A DNA stretch of 64,000 bases from Roseobacter weihaiensis (GCF_020622345.1 NZ_JACNMO010000005.1:124001-188000); one strand, 5' to 3'; positions 1 to 7,503 are shown, numbered from the stretch's first letter. The notes: generated from the letters alone by a model not told the origin. Translations and numbers: made by a program.

Positions 1-1
1 G

Positions 2-1351
2 GCAGCCGGTGTTTCGGTTCTCGCGTTCTGGCGGGCACTGGCGTCGCGCGGCTCGGAGGCTCGCTTTGGTCTCATCTGGGCGGCTGCGGCGGCGCTGTCA
101 GTACCTGCGGCTGCGATCAGCCTCGAGCTCCTATGGGAACCGGCCGCCGTCATCGGTGCATACCCCTGGGCCCTGCACGCCGTATCACTGGCCGCTCTGA
201 TGGTCGTCTTTGCCGAGCGGTTGGCCCGAACCGACGGCCCGGATGATCGCCTGCGGATGTCGCTGCCGGTGCTCTCTGCGCTGTCGGCACTGGCATTTGC
301 CTTCACCATTCTGTTCTCCGAGACCGCACTCACGCTGGCCTTGGTTGCGACAGTGGTTGCCGCCGCCGCGCTGGACCGGGCGTTCCGGATACCGCAGATG
401 ACGGCCTTCATCACCGTGGGTGTTGTCACCATCGGCTACCGTGTGATCGCAGATCCCGGTTTAGGCTTCGCTCTGCAAGGACCGCTTGCAGAGGTCATTT
501 TTATTCATTGTGGCACCCTGGCCGGTTTTGTCACAGCGTTCGTCCTGATTACCGGACTGACCCGGCCCACAGCCAAAACCATGCTGGACAGTGCCGCCTG
601 GGCTACGGCCGGGTTGCTCCTCTCAATTCTTCTCTTTCGCTGGCTGGACACCTTGTCTCAAAACCAGGATGCGTCACACTGGGCAATGGGTCTTTATGCG
701 ACGATCTGGCTTGGCCTGATGGCAGCGCAGCTCCAACGGCTGTCACTGGGGGGACTGCTGCGCTATGCACGCATCTTGCTGTCCGTCGGTTTCGGCCTTC
801 TCGGATTTGGGGCCACATTAGTTGCCCTGACGTTCGTGAACCCGGTCGTCAGTAACTGGTCCGGGACGGTGCTTGGTCCGCCGGTCTTCAATACGCTGGC
901 GATTGCCTATCTTTTGCCGGCCCTTTTGCTGCTGGCGACAGCGCTACGGCTACATGTTCTGGACCGGCGGGCCAAAATCGGTTTCCTGACAATAGCTGCG
1001 GGCCTGATTTTGTTCTGGGTCTTTGCGACGATCCGACACTACTGGCAGGGCGCAGAGGGTATGGTCCTCGATCAAGGCATCTCCCAGCCTGAACTTTACA
1101 GCTACACCGTTGCGCTCCTCCTGGTCGGGGCAGGCTTGTTTTATCAGTCCTTGGCACGCCACTCGAATTCGATGCGGCGGGCGGGGCTGACCGTCATCGC
1201 TCTGGCGGTGGGAAAGGTATTCTTCATCGATGCGGCGGGGTTGACCGGTCTGACGCGGGTGTTTTCGTTTCTGCTGTTGGGTGTTGCGCTCGCCGCGCTG
1301 GCATGGCTTGGACGCTGGGCCGGACGGAGCATGGGCCGTGAGCACCTTTGA
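2..1351 (+). CDS. DUF2339-type polytopic membrane protein, 5' end outside window
   Basis: The reading frame is open from the first bases, so the start lies upstream; an in-frame ATG at 200 is internal. The visible 449 residues are almost entirely hydrophobic segments separated by short loops, ending in a small-residue-rich segment and a basic tail. This pattern and the composition fit the C-terminal half of the large DUF2339 membrane proteins, whose function is unknown. No catalytic motif is visible. The gene runs towards the convergent puc operon. The family call rests on overall character only, so it is moderate. Confidence 0.6.
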   Translation, partial: AAGVSVLAFWRALASRGSEARFGLIWAAAAALSVPAAAISLELLWEPAAVIGAYPWALHAVSLAALMVVFAERLARTDGPDDRLRMSLPVLSALSALAFAFTILFSETALTLALVATVVAAAALDRAFRIPQMTAFITVGVVTIGYRVIADPGLGFALQGPLAEVIFIHCGTLAGFVTAFVLITGLTRPTAKTMLDSAAWATAGLLLSILLFRWLDTLSQNQDASHWAMGLYATIWLGLMAAQLQRLSLGGLLRYARILLSVGFGLLGFGATLVALTFVNPVVSNWSGTVLGPPVFNTLAIAYLLPALLLLATALRLHVLDRRAKIGFLTIAAGLILFWVFATIRHYWQGAEGMVLDQGISQPELYSYTVALLLVGAGLFYQSLARHSNSMRRAGLTVIALAVGKVFFIDAAGLTGLTRVFSFLLLGVALAALAWLGRWAGRSMGREHL

Positions 1352-1684
1352 CCCAAACGGATGTTGGATTGCTGCGGGGGACCAGGAAACCCATCATGGA
1401 CATTTGTTACGAATGGTCTCAACACGCGGCCCACAGAGGCGAGATACTATGGGCCGCCCCTGGACCAGTACAGTTGAGAACAAGGCACCTATGAGCCGAA
1501 CCCCATGATGCGCCAATTCGTCTGGGTTTACGGCATGGTGATCCCGGAACACTTTGCAGACCCAAGTGAAAGCCGAACGGTATATCAAACGTTGAAGAAA
1601 TTCCGCCAAGAAAGGCCCCCGCGAAGGCGGCATGGGTGTACGACCGCTATCAGAGGCGTAGCGGCGCCGAAAGCGCTGCCCGGT
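1352..1684. other. Intergenic stretch between two convergent genes
   Basis: About 330 bases without a convincing gene. Short open frames occur on both strands but none has a ribosome binding site or recognisable product. The only structure seen is a terminator-like hairpin for the leftward puc operon, listed separately. Confidence 0.5.
1606..1634 (-). terminator. Possible terminator of the puc operon
   Basis: Read on the minus strand, a GC-rich hairpin (GCCGCC, short loop, GGGGGC, one mismatch) is followed by CTTTCTT about 50 bases after the last puc-operon gene. The stem is imperfect and the T run is interrupted, so this is tentative. Confidence 0.3.
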
Positions 1685-2728
1685 TTAGCGCCGAATGACT
1701 GTTGGGATCTTGAACAGCTTTGAGAGCATGAAACCTGCGCCTCTTTCTGATGACTTCGCGCTGCGTTTGGTCAGAAGCGGCAGCGGGAAATTGGCCATCC
1801 GGGCGTGACGCGGGAACACCGACCCCATAAACGGCTTTCGACGGCTCAACAGCGGCAGGATCAGATCTGCCATCCTTGCGTGGCGCGGAAACGCGAATTT
1901 GTCAATCGGCTTGCGCGCGCTCAGAAGCGGTATTGGAAATGCCGCCATCCTCGGCCCGTCCGGGATCACCGCATTGGTACCCGTTTTCCCATTGATGAGA
2001 TGCGGGAACGGCCAACTGGCCATCCGCGGATGACGCCCAATCAGGGATCCTGCATAGGGCTTGCGGCGGCTGATCAGCGGCAACGGCCAGTTTGCCATGC
2101 GGGCATGACGCGGGAAAGCAAAGTTGTCGGACGGCTTGCGTCGAATGGTGAGGGGCAGCAGGATGTTGGCCATCCTTGCATGACGCGGAAATATGAACTC
2201 GTCACGTGGTTTATGCCGGGTGATCAGCCGGAACGGCCAGTTTGCCATCCGGGCATGAGGCTCGAACAGCATATCCGCGTATGGCTTGCGGCGGCTGATC
2301 AATGGTATCGGCCAGTCCGCCATATGGAAATTGGTATTCGAGGGGTCTCTGTCGCGGGTCAGAAAACGTGGATGATCGCTGAGAATAGAGGACTTCTTGA
2401 CCGGTGGATTCGGGACGAACACTTCCTCAGGCAGGTTGCCCAGGCTCACCGCACCCATCTTTGCCATGATCTCTCGCGTCGTCTGAGCAACGCCAAGCGG
2501 TTTGTAACCAGCAACGACCAATACAACAGCGCCGCCATTCGCAACGCGGTGCTCATATGCTTCGGCCGTCGCAGGTTCCACGTGGGCCGTGGTGAGCGCA
2601 CCGACGAGGCCGTCCGCATCCGTGTAGACCCGTATGACTTTCTTCGGAAGCCTCGCGAACCGAAGCTCTCGCTCGGCAGCGCGGGCGCGCGCCGCGTCAC
2701 TGAAATATCGCGTGATGACCGTTGTCAT
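1685..2728 (-). CDS. Puc-operon protein with an N-terminal YflT-like domain and eight 25-residue repeats
   Basis: 347 residues, function not recognised. Residues 1-95 form an alpha/beta domain resembling the small YflT / general stress protein 17M type domain (my reading from character, not a search). After a linker holding an isolated HPRF motif (119-122), residues 133-332 are eight units of exactly 25 residues. Their Met residues fall at 136, 161, 186, 211, 236, 261, 286 and 311. The consensus is HARMANWPLPLISRRKP plus eight variable residues often ending FPR, so each unit pairs a hydrophobic Pro/Trp stretch with a basic one. A short hydrophobic-basic tail (333-347) closes the protein. The start codon overlaps the pucC stop (ATGA, 2725-2728), implying translational coupling and expression with LH2. 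No signal peptide and no classical membrane segment is seen. An LH2 assembly or membrane-scaffold role is inference. Confidence 0.85.
   Translation of the reverse strand: MTTVITRYFSDAARARAAERELRFARLPKKVIRVYTDADGLVGALTTAHVEPATAEAYEHRVANGGAVVLVVAGYKPLGVAQTTREIMAKMGAVSLGNLPEEVFVPNPPVKKSSILSDHPRFLTRDRDPSNTNFHMADWPIPLISRRKPYADMLFEPHARMANWPFRLITRHKPRDEFIFPRHARMANILLPLTIRRKPSDNFAFPRHARMANWPLPLISRRKPYAGSLIGRHPRMASWPFPHLINGKTGTNAVIPDGPRMAAFPIPLLSARKPIDKFAFPRHARMADLILPLLSRRKPFMGSVFPRHARMANFPLPLLTKRSAKSSERGAGFMLSKLFKIPTVIRR
1733..2332 (-). repeat. Eight tandem in-frame 75-bp coding repeats
   Basis: These bases encode residues 133-332 of the protein above. The period is exactly 75 bp without insertions or deletions across all eight units. 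Units 2-4, 7 and 8 keep the HARMA core; units 1, 5 and 6 are more diverged (HMAD, HPRMAS, GPRMAA). The units differ at many codons, so they are old and selected at the protein level rather than a recent slippage product. Confidence 0.9.
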
Positions 2729-4188
2729 GATGCCTCCACCGGTTTGGCTTGCAGATCCGGCGCTGCGGATCCTTCAACACTGTTCTTACGCGACCGTTGC
2801 GCTGTCTTGCCGCCCACCAAGAGATACAAGAGCGCCCCGCAGGCGAGAATGAGAAAGACGATTTCAACCATGAACACTATATTATAGGGTGTATGGGCCG
2901 AAATGCTAGTTTGGGATGGCGCGTTGAGGATCAGATCCCGCGCAATCCCGGCAGCCGCGACCCCCAAACCGGCCGATGTCGCCTGCACCGCCCCCCAGGC
3001 CCCAAGGGCCAGACCGATCTGGTTCCGCGCGGCAGACCGCATGGTTGCCGTCAGCATGGCGTGGCCGAACAGACCCGCCCCGAGACCCGTAATCACCGTA
3101 CCCGCAAGAAACCAAAGCGGCCCGCCACCAAGCGAGGACGCGATGATCGCCGCAAAGCCCGGTATGCCGATCATGGCGCCCAAAAGTCCGAGCTTCTCTG
3201 GCGACCCGCCCGCCCCCAACAGCCGGGATGCCACTCCAAATCCAATCAGCGTTCCGCCGGCCAAGAGTGCTGTGAGCTTGGTGGTATCAGCAACAGAAAA
3301 GCCGAGTATCTGGCCGCCATAAGGCTCCAGCAGCACATCGGCGGCCCCAAAACCAAAAGTTCCGAGTGCGATGACAACCAACAGCCACAGCTTTCCCGGT
3401 CCCTTTATGAAATCTCCCCAGGCATGGCGGAACGGCAGCGGTCGGGTCTTGGCCATTTGCTGCGCGCGCACCCGGTCCCTGGCCTCCTGTTTCCACATGG
3501 CAAGAAGATTGAGAGCCACAGTTACGACAGCCGCACCCTGAATCACCTGGATCAGGCGACCTGGTGAATAGTTCTCCAACAGCGCACCAAAAACCAGCGC
3601 GCTGAGCACCATACCGACCAAGAGCATCACGTACATCAGGCCGACGACATTTGGTTGACTTTCTTCATCTACCAGATCGGTCGCCAGTGCCAGACCGACG
3701 GTCTGGACCATATGCGCCCCCGCCCCGACCAGCAGAAATGCCAGCGCGGCAGAGCTCAGGCCGATCCACCGCGGCGCATCCACAGCTTCACCGTATCCGG
3801 ACAGGACCAGCAGCGCGAACGGCATGATCGCAAAGCCACCGAACTGATACAACGTGCCCTTCCAGATAAAGGGCACCCGTCGCAAACCGAGCGCTGAAAC
3901 ATGGACGTCAGATTTGTGACCAATCAAGGCGCGCAGCGGCGCAAAAACCAAAGGCAACGCCAGCATTACGGCCACCAGCGACGCCGGGACGTTCAGTTCG
4001 ACGATCATCACGCGGTTCAAGGTGCCGACAAGGAGCACCACAGCCATTCCGACAGTGACCTGAAACAGCGACAGGCGGAGAAGGCGCGACAGCGGGACCG
4101 CGTCGGTCGCCACATCCGCAAAAGGCAAATAGCGTGGCCCAAGCGAAGCCAGTCTTCGCAAGGCAAAGTCGCGATAGTCGAACATCAT
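2725..4188 (-). CDS. pucC: PucC-like BCD-family transporter / LH2 assembly factor
   Basis: 487 residues with about twelve hydrophobic segments, the size and organisation of the BCD (bacteriochlorophyll delivery) branch of the major facilitator superfamily. Characteristic stretches are the early RLSLFQVTVGMA segment, the RVPFIWKGTLYQFGG loop and GAGAHMVQTVGLALATDL. Known members (PucC, LhaA) are inner-membrane proteins needed for LH2 or LH1 assembly, probably by delivering bacteriochlorophyll. It lies directly downstream of pucBA on the same strand, separated by two hairpins, and its stop codon overlaps the start of the repeat-protein gene. The start ATG at 4188 follows GACGGGTGT; no strong Shine-Dalgarno is seen. 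Confidence 0.93.
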   Translation of the reverse strand: MMFDYRDFALRRLASLGPRYLPFADVATDAVPLSRLLRLSLFQVTVGMAVVLLVGTLNRVMIVELNVPASLVAVMLALPLVFAPLRALIGHKSDVHVSALGLRRVPFIWKGTLYQFGGFAIMPFALLVLSGYGEAVDAPRWIGLSSAALAFLLVGAGAHMVQTVGLALATDLVDEESQPNVVGLMYVMLLVGMVLSALVFGALLENYSPGRLIQVIQGAAVVTVALNLLAMWKQEARDRVRAQQMAKTRPLPFRHAWGDFIKGPGKLWLLVVIALGTFGFGAADVLLEPYGGQILGFSVADTTKLTALLAGGTLIGFGVASRLLGAGGSPEKLGLLGAMIGIPGFAAIIASSLGGGPLWFLAGTVITGLGAGLFGHAMLTATMRSAARNQIGLALGAWGAVQATSAGLGVAAAGIARDLILNAPSQTSISAHTPYNIVFMVEIVFLILACGALLYLLVGGKTAQRSRKNSVEGSAAPDLQAKPVEAS

Positions 4189-4214
4189 ACACCCGTCAAA
4201 AGGACTTGGATGCC

Positions 4215-4278
4215 GCCTGCAGGCCTAAAGCCCGCAGGCTTGGTCCGTTAAGGAATGCCGGTCGAAACCCCGACCGGC
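4215..4278 (-). promoter_or_regulatory. Two intercistronic stem-loops between pucA and pucC
   Basis: 4257-4278 is a perfect 8-bp inverted repeat (GCCGGTCG / CGACCGGC, 6-base loop). 4215-4239 is a second hairpin (GCCTGC / GCAGGC with an inner GGC/GCC pair). In Rhodobacter puc operons, stem-loops at this place stabilise a short abundant pucBA mRNA and reduce pucC expression; the same role is inferred here. Confidence 0.65.
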
Positions 4279-4284
4279 CCGCTT

Positions 4285-4644
4285 TCATTGCTTGGCAATG
4301 GGCGGCGGTGAGGCAGAACTGCTTGCCAATACCTCTGGAATCTTCAGCAGGGCCGTTGTCGTCGTACCGTCTGGCAGAACAACAAGCACCTGTTGCGTGC
4401 CGTCAGAGTTCGGGATGACAAAGGACGCCTGTCCCGTATTCGCTTCTGCCTCTGGCACCATCATGGCGGACGCCTCTTGCGTATCACCGGTCCCAAGCGG
4501 GACGCCCGACAGGAAGTCCGAAACCCAGGAAGTGTTGCTCAGAACGGCAACATGGACCGCGAATGATCCCACCGCGACGGCCCCGAGGAAAAGCGGAACA
4601 CCTACGGCGGGGGGGACAACAAGCCACATCTTTGCATTATTCAT
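4285..4644 (-). CDS. pucA: LH2 antenna alpha subunit with a long C-terminal extension
   Basis: The first 50 residues align without gaps to LH2 alpha polypeptides: MWLVVPPAVGVP at the N terminus, a membrane helix, and the bacteriochlorophyll-ligating His31 in AVHVAVLS, then Trp40. Residues 44-45 are Phe-Leu; in Rhodopseudomonas (Rhodoblastus) acidophila this pair marks blue-shifted B800-820 LH2, while Tyr-Trp or Tyr-Tyr marks B800-850. At 119 residues it is about twice the usual 50-60: the extra 65 residues, rich in Ser/Thr/Val/Pro, should lie on the periplasmic side. An AAAGGAGG ribosome binding site sits just after the pucB stop, 12 bases upstream of the start. Confidence 0.93.
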   Translation of the reverse strand: MNNAKMWLVVPPAVGVPLFLGAVAVGSFAVHVAVLSNTSWVSDFLSGVPLGTGDTQEASAMMVPEAEANTGQASFVIPNSDGTQQVLVVLPDGTTTTALLKIPEVLASSSASPPPIAKQ

Positions 4645-4656
4645 GACGGTCCTCCT

Positions 4657-4812
4657 TTAGCCGAGCCACGGCGTCGAGGCCGCAACCAGCAAATGAGCGA
4701 TGAGTGCAATAGCACCGAAAACACGTGTCCCATCGATGAGATAGCTGTGGACTTCTTCGGCTTCGTGCAGGGTCAGCCCTGTGGGCCATACCTTATCTGG
4801 GTCGTCGGACAT
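4657..4812 (-). CDS. pucB: LH2 antenna beta subunit
   Basis: 51 residues, typical for LH2 beta. It has an acidic/polar N terminus (MSDDPDKVWPTGLT), the HEAEEVHSYL stretch with the conserved histidine preceding the helix, and a single membrane helix containing the bacteriochlorophyll ligand His40 in LIAHLLVAA, closing with PWLG. A GGAGGAG ribosome binding site stands 7 bases before the ATG at 4812. The open frame extends further upstream but that part has no antenna character. First gene of pucBAC and the repeat-protein gene. The beta subunit pairs with PucA to form the membrane antenna ring. Confidence 0.95.
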   Translation of the reverse strand: MSDDPDKVWPTGLTLHEAEEVHSYLIDGTRVFGAIALIAHLLVAASTPWLG

Positions 4813-4931
4813 ACGGAAACTCCTCCAATGCAGCATATTCGGAGCGCGAGGACTGCGACCGGAATCGCAACAAGGTTTTGCCCTGTTACTCCCTTGGCCG
4901 TGGCAGTTGTTGCCCGACCATACCCTCATGG

Positions 4932-4974
4932 TGTCAATTAATTTAGACATATCAAGTGTAAAATATATCTGACA
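4932..4974 (-). promoter_or_regulatory. Tandem PpsR/CrtJ operators upstream of pucB
   Basis: Two copies of the palindrome TGT-N12-ACA lie at 4932-4949 (TGTCAATTAATTTAGACA) and 4957-4974 (TGTAAAATATATCTGACA), separated by 7 bases. This is the arrangement bound by the aerobic photosynthesis repressor PpsR/CrtJ, which binds such pairs cooperatively. They lie 120-160 bases upstream of the pucB start in an AT-rich patch. Exact promoter boxes could not be assigned. Confidence 0.75.
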
Positions 4975-5218
4975 TGTCTGCCCCAGCCTATTCAATCCAG
5001 CCCGGAAATTAAAAAATCCTCTTTCTTTCATAAATGTAGACGGAAGCGTACCTTCGTTCACATTTATCCTGGCGGGCAAATCCATCCCAACGGCAGAGGC
5101 AATCAGTGCCCAGAAAATGGTCAATTGGGTTGTCCTAAAATGATTCTAATTCAGACCGAATCGGTCTGGCAGCTGTCGGAGGCGCAAAATCAACGGCATG
5201 TCCAAGCCGGATGCTGCT
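4975..5218. other. Non-coding region upstream of the puc promoter
   Basis: No gene seen. It contains a perfect inverted repeat CAGACCGAATCGGTCTG at 5152-5168 (8-bp arms, one central base), which looks like a TetR-type operator or an element end; no TetR gene is present beside it. Confidence 0.4.
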
Positions 5219-6150
5219 TTAGGTCACGCCGCCAGCCCGGTCACTTTGACCGATCATGCACGAATATGACTGTGGCGGCAGCGCAGGAGACAAAAAACCG
5301 GGTGTTTGGTGACACCTTGCTGCGTCAGGGCCGATCAACTGAAGCCATCCGGCGTGCCTGTCTCGATGGACGGTGAGGGGCAGTTTTGCGTGGGGCAGAG
5401 CGGACCGGCACAAAGGACCGTTTTCGCCACCTCGATCTAGTTCCTGGCGTTCGTTCATCACGCGGCGAAAGCTATCCGAAACAGTGTAGTCTTCGGTCGT
5501 TGTCATCCGGCCTTTCATCCAATCGGGCAATGATCGGTAGGTCTCCCCTCTGATTGGGCAAACCAAGAAAGAGCTTTGCTGTGAGGCAACGGCTACTTCA
5601 GCTAGTTGTTTTTCGTACTCCACCCAAGTGCCTTTTGTGTTGGGTGAGTGGAACAGAACAAACACAGCTCCGTCGGCAACCCCTCTTTTCATCTCTTCGA
5701 TGAATGGGTCCCCGGATCTATGGTTTTGACATCGTAGAAAGTGGCAACGGCATCAAGTTCTTTATAGACCTTGTCGACAAAACTCTTGTCCAAGCTGGAA
5801 TGGGATAAAAAAATTGAACCTTTTGGATGCTGCATTTTTTCCAATCTGTGTGGGGTCAACACGCTCAGATTGTGCCAGCAACACCAAGTAGTAAAGACGG
5901 AAACACTAGCGATGCCCCAACAATGTGCAAGGTAGGCACCAACTTGTTCGATTTCGCCATTAGTTCAATTAGGTCTGAACGAGTGAACCAAAACTAGAGC
6001 GTCAATGTGGCCAAGGTATATGAAGCTGTTGTCACAGGCTGCAAGGTAGGAACGTTCAAATCCTGTATGTGGCACCCATAGTGCACCCGAGGCATAAGTA
6101 CGGCCTTGCTCTATTCGCCTTCCGCACCCTAAGTATCTGTTATTAATTTG
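5219..6150 (-). pseudogene. Broken TIR-domain protein gene with an upstream nucleotide-binding-like part
   Basis: Read on the minus strand, a frame entering from about 6060 encodes IDALVLVHSFRPN, meets TGA at 5965-5967, and continues in the same frame with GEIEQVGAYLAHCWG and later MQHPKGSIFLSHSSLDKSF. That last stretch is a classical TIR-domain start. At the GGGG run near 5710-5713 the frame is lost; adding one G would give DPFIEEMKRGVADGAVFVL. The next frame then holds the rest of the TIR domain, including the TWVEYEKQL stretch where the catalytic Glu is expected, to about 5435. The remaining frame to 5219 looks non-native. The first part resembles nucleoside deoxyribosyltransferase-like folds (weak). 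The 5' end cannot be placed and may have been lost near the island junction. TIR proteins of this kind are often phage-defence NADases. Confidence 0.65.
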
Positions 6151-6153
6151 GAA

Positions 6154-6172
6154 AAATGGTGCCCGGGGGCGG
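6154..6172 (+). repeat. Left attachment site (copy of tRNA-Phe 3' end)
   Basis: AAATGGTGCCCGGGGGCGG is identical to 22748-22766, which covers the last 16 bases of tRNA-Phe (with CCA) and three bases beyond. Similarity stops abruptly on both sides, so this is a displaced 3' end and not a second tRNA gene. Confidence 0.88.
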
Positions 6173-6289
6173 CATGGCATTCCAGTCCCAGCAAGCCCCA
6201 TATAGTATCTTAGACGCTTGGAATAAATAGGTTTTCCTGGAACAGCGCTCTCAGGAGTTCTTGCGCCATCTCAGTAAATCCCGTAACCT

Positions 6290-7474
6290 GTGGGGGATAA
6301 TTTGGGGGATACATTCTTGGGGAACCTAACAGCCCTCTTCATCAAATCCGCGCCACCCGGCAAACATGAGGATGGCGATGGGCTGCGACTGATCAAGCGC
6401 AAGGATGGCGGCGGTCAATGGGTCTTTCGCTACACGCTTTACGGGCGGCGTAGGGAGATGGGCCTAGGTGGCTTAAAGGCTCTTTCCCTGAAGGACGCTC
6501 GGGAGCTCGCCTCTGAATATCGGACTTTGGTCGTCAAAGGCAACGACCCCATCGAACATCGGCGCAAGCAACGCCGAGACGCCATGCGCAACCGCCATGT
6601 CCTCAAAGATGTCGCATTGGACGCCTTCGAAAGCCGCAAAGCCGATCTCAAGGGGGACGGGACTGCGGGACGATGGTATAGCCCGTTGGAACATCACGTG
6701 CTGCCCAAACTTGGACGCATGCCCGTCACCGAGATCACCCAAAGCGATGTCCGGGACGCGTTGGCCCCGATCTGGCATGCCAAGGCTGCAACTGCCACGA
6801 AGGCCGCCAATCGCCTCAAGATCGTTCTGGATCACGCAGCCGCTCTGGGCCTCGATGTCGATTTGCAGGCGGTTGCCAAGGCGAAGCAACTCCTCGGTCG
6901 GCAGCGGCACGAGGTCACGTCGATCCCGAGTATGCCGTGGGAGGATGTCCCGGCGTTCTACGCCTCCATTGATGAGCCAACGATCACGCATCTCGCGCTG
7001 CGACTGCTCATCCTTACAGGGCTTCGCTCACGGCCCGTGCGGTTTGCGCGGCTGGAAGAAATAGGTGGCGATATCTGGACCGTGCCCGCGAACAACATGA
7101 AGGCGCGCCTGGGCGCTGCGGAGGACTTCCGCGTCCCCCTCAGCGAAGAGGCACAACGTGTTCTCGAGCTTGCCCGCCCCTACGAGCGCGATGGGTATCT
7201 ATTTCCGTCTGTCCGCAAGGGCGTCATCAGTGACGCAACCATGGCACGGCTGATGGAGCGCCGAGGGCTTGAGGCCCGTCCGCATGGCTTCAGGTCCAGT
7301 CTGCGGACATGGCTTGCCGAAGAGACAGACGCCCCGCATGAAGTGGCAGAAATGGTCTTGGCGCACGTCTCCGACAGCAAGGTCGTCCGGACCTATCGCC
7401 AGACCGACTTCCTCGATCAGCGGCGGCCTTTGATGGACCGCTGGGCAAAGATTTGCACGGGGCAATGCCCCTAA
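6290..7474 (+). CDS. int: P4-type tyrosine integrase
   Basis: Site-specific recombinase for excision and insertion at tRNA-Phe. 394 residues from GTG at 6290. An N-terminal DUF4102-like arm-binding part (13-95, LTALFIKSAPPG to the DPIEHRR motif) is followed by a core-binding segment (about 105-200) and the catalytic domain. Visible catalytic residues are Arg246 (TGLRS), Lys271, His332 and Arg335 (HGFR), His359 (LAHVS) and the nucleophile Tyr369 (RTYRQ), so the enzyme looks intact. The first codons overlap the arm-type repeats; family members usually begin near residue 10-13, so TTG at 6317 may be the true start. It lies 118 bases inside the left attachment site. Confidence 0.92.
   Translation: MGDNLGDTFLGNLTALFIKSAPPGKHEDGDGLRLIKRKDGGGQWVFRYTLYGRRREMGLGGLKALSLKDARELASEYRTLVVKGNDPIEHRRKQRRDAMRNRHVLKDVALDAFESRKADLKGDGTAGRWYSPLEHHVLPKLGRMPVTEITQSDVRDALAPIWHAKAATATKAANRLKIVLDHAAALGLDVDLQAVAKAKQLLGRQRHEVTSIPSMPWEDVPAFYASIDEPTITHLALRLLILTGLRSRPVRFARLEEIGGDIWTVPANNMKARLGAAEDFRVPLSEEAQRVLELARPYERDGYLFPSVRKGVISDATMARLMERRGLEARPHGFRSSLRTWLAEETDAPHEVAEMVLAHVSDSKVVRTYRQTDFLDQRRPLMDRWAKICTGQCP
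6291..6312 (+). promoter_or_regulatory. Left integrase arm-type repeats
   Basis: TGGGGGATA occurs twice with 12-base spacing, followed by a partial third copy (TTGGGGA) near 6317. The 22-base block matches 19 of 22 positions at 22675-22696, in the same orientation, inside the other end of the element. Such repeats are the expected arm-type binding sites of the integrase. Confidence 0.6.
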
Positions 7475-7503
7475 CACGTCGCTGGCCGCTGACCTCTGGA
7501 CCA

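Noticed and set aside
1733-2332. 75-bp periodic DNA resembling a CRISPR or satellite array
   Set aside because: The period is a multiple of three, runs in frame through one protein, and there are no unique spacers between conserved repeats.
1685-2728. Repeat protein as a multi-core RiPP precursor
   Set aside because: No modification enzyme or protease is encoded beside it, the operon context is antenna assembly, and the N-terminal part looks like a folded domain and not a leader.
1805-2887. Long plus-strand ORF (360 codons) opposite the repeat gene
   Set aside because: It mirrors the repeat DNA and pucC end on the other strand; no ribosome site and no family character, while the minus-strand protein is coupled to pucC.
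5219-5692. Separate intact gene for a 157-residue protein
   Set aside because: Only its first 85 codons fit the TIR domain and they continue a preceding frame after a one-base shift; the remainder has no protein-like composition.
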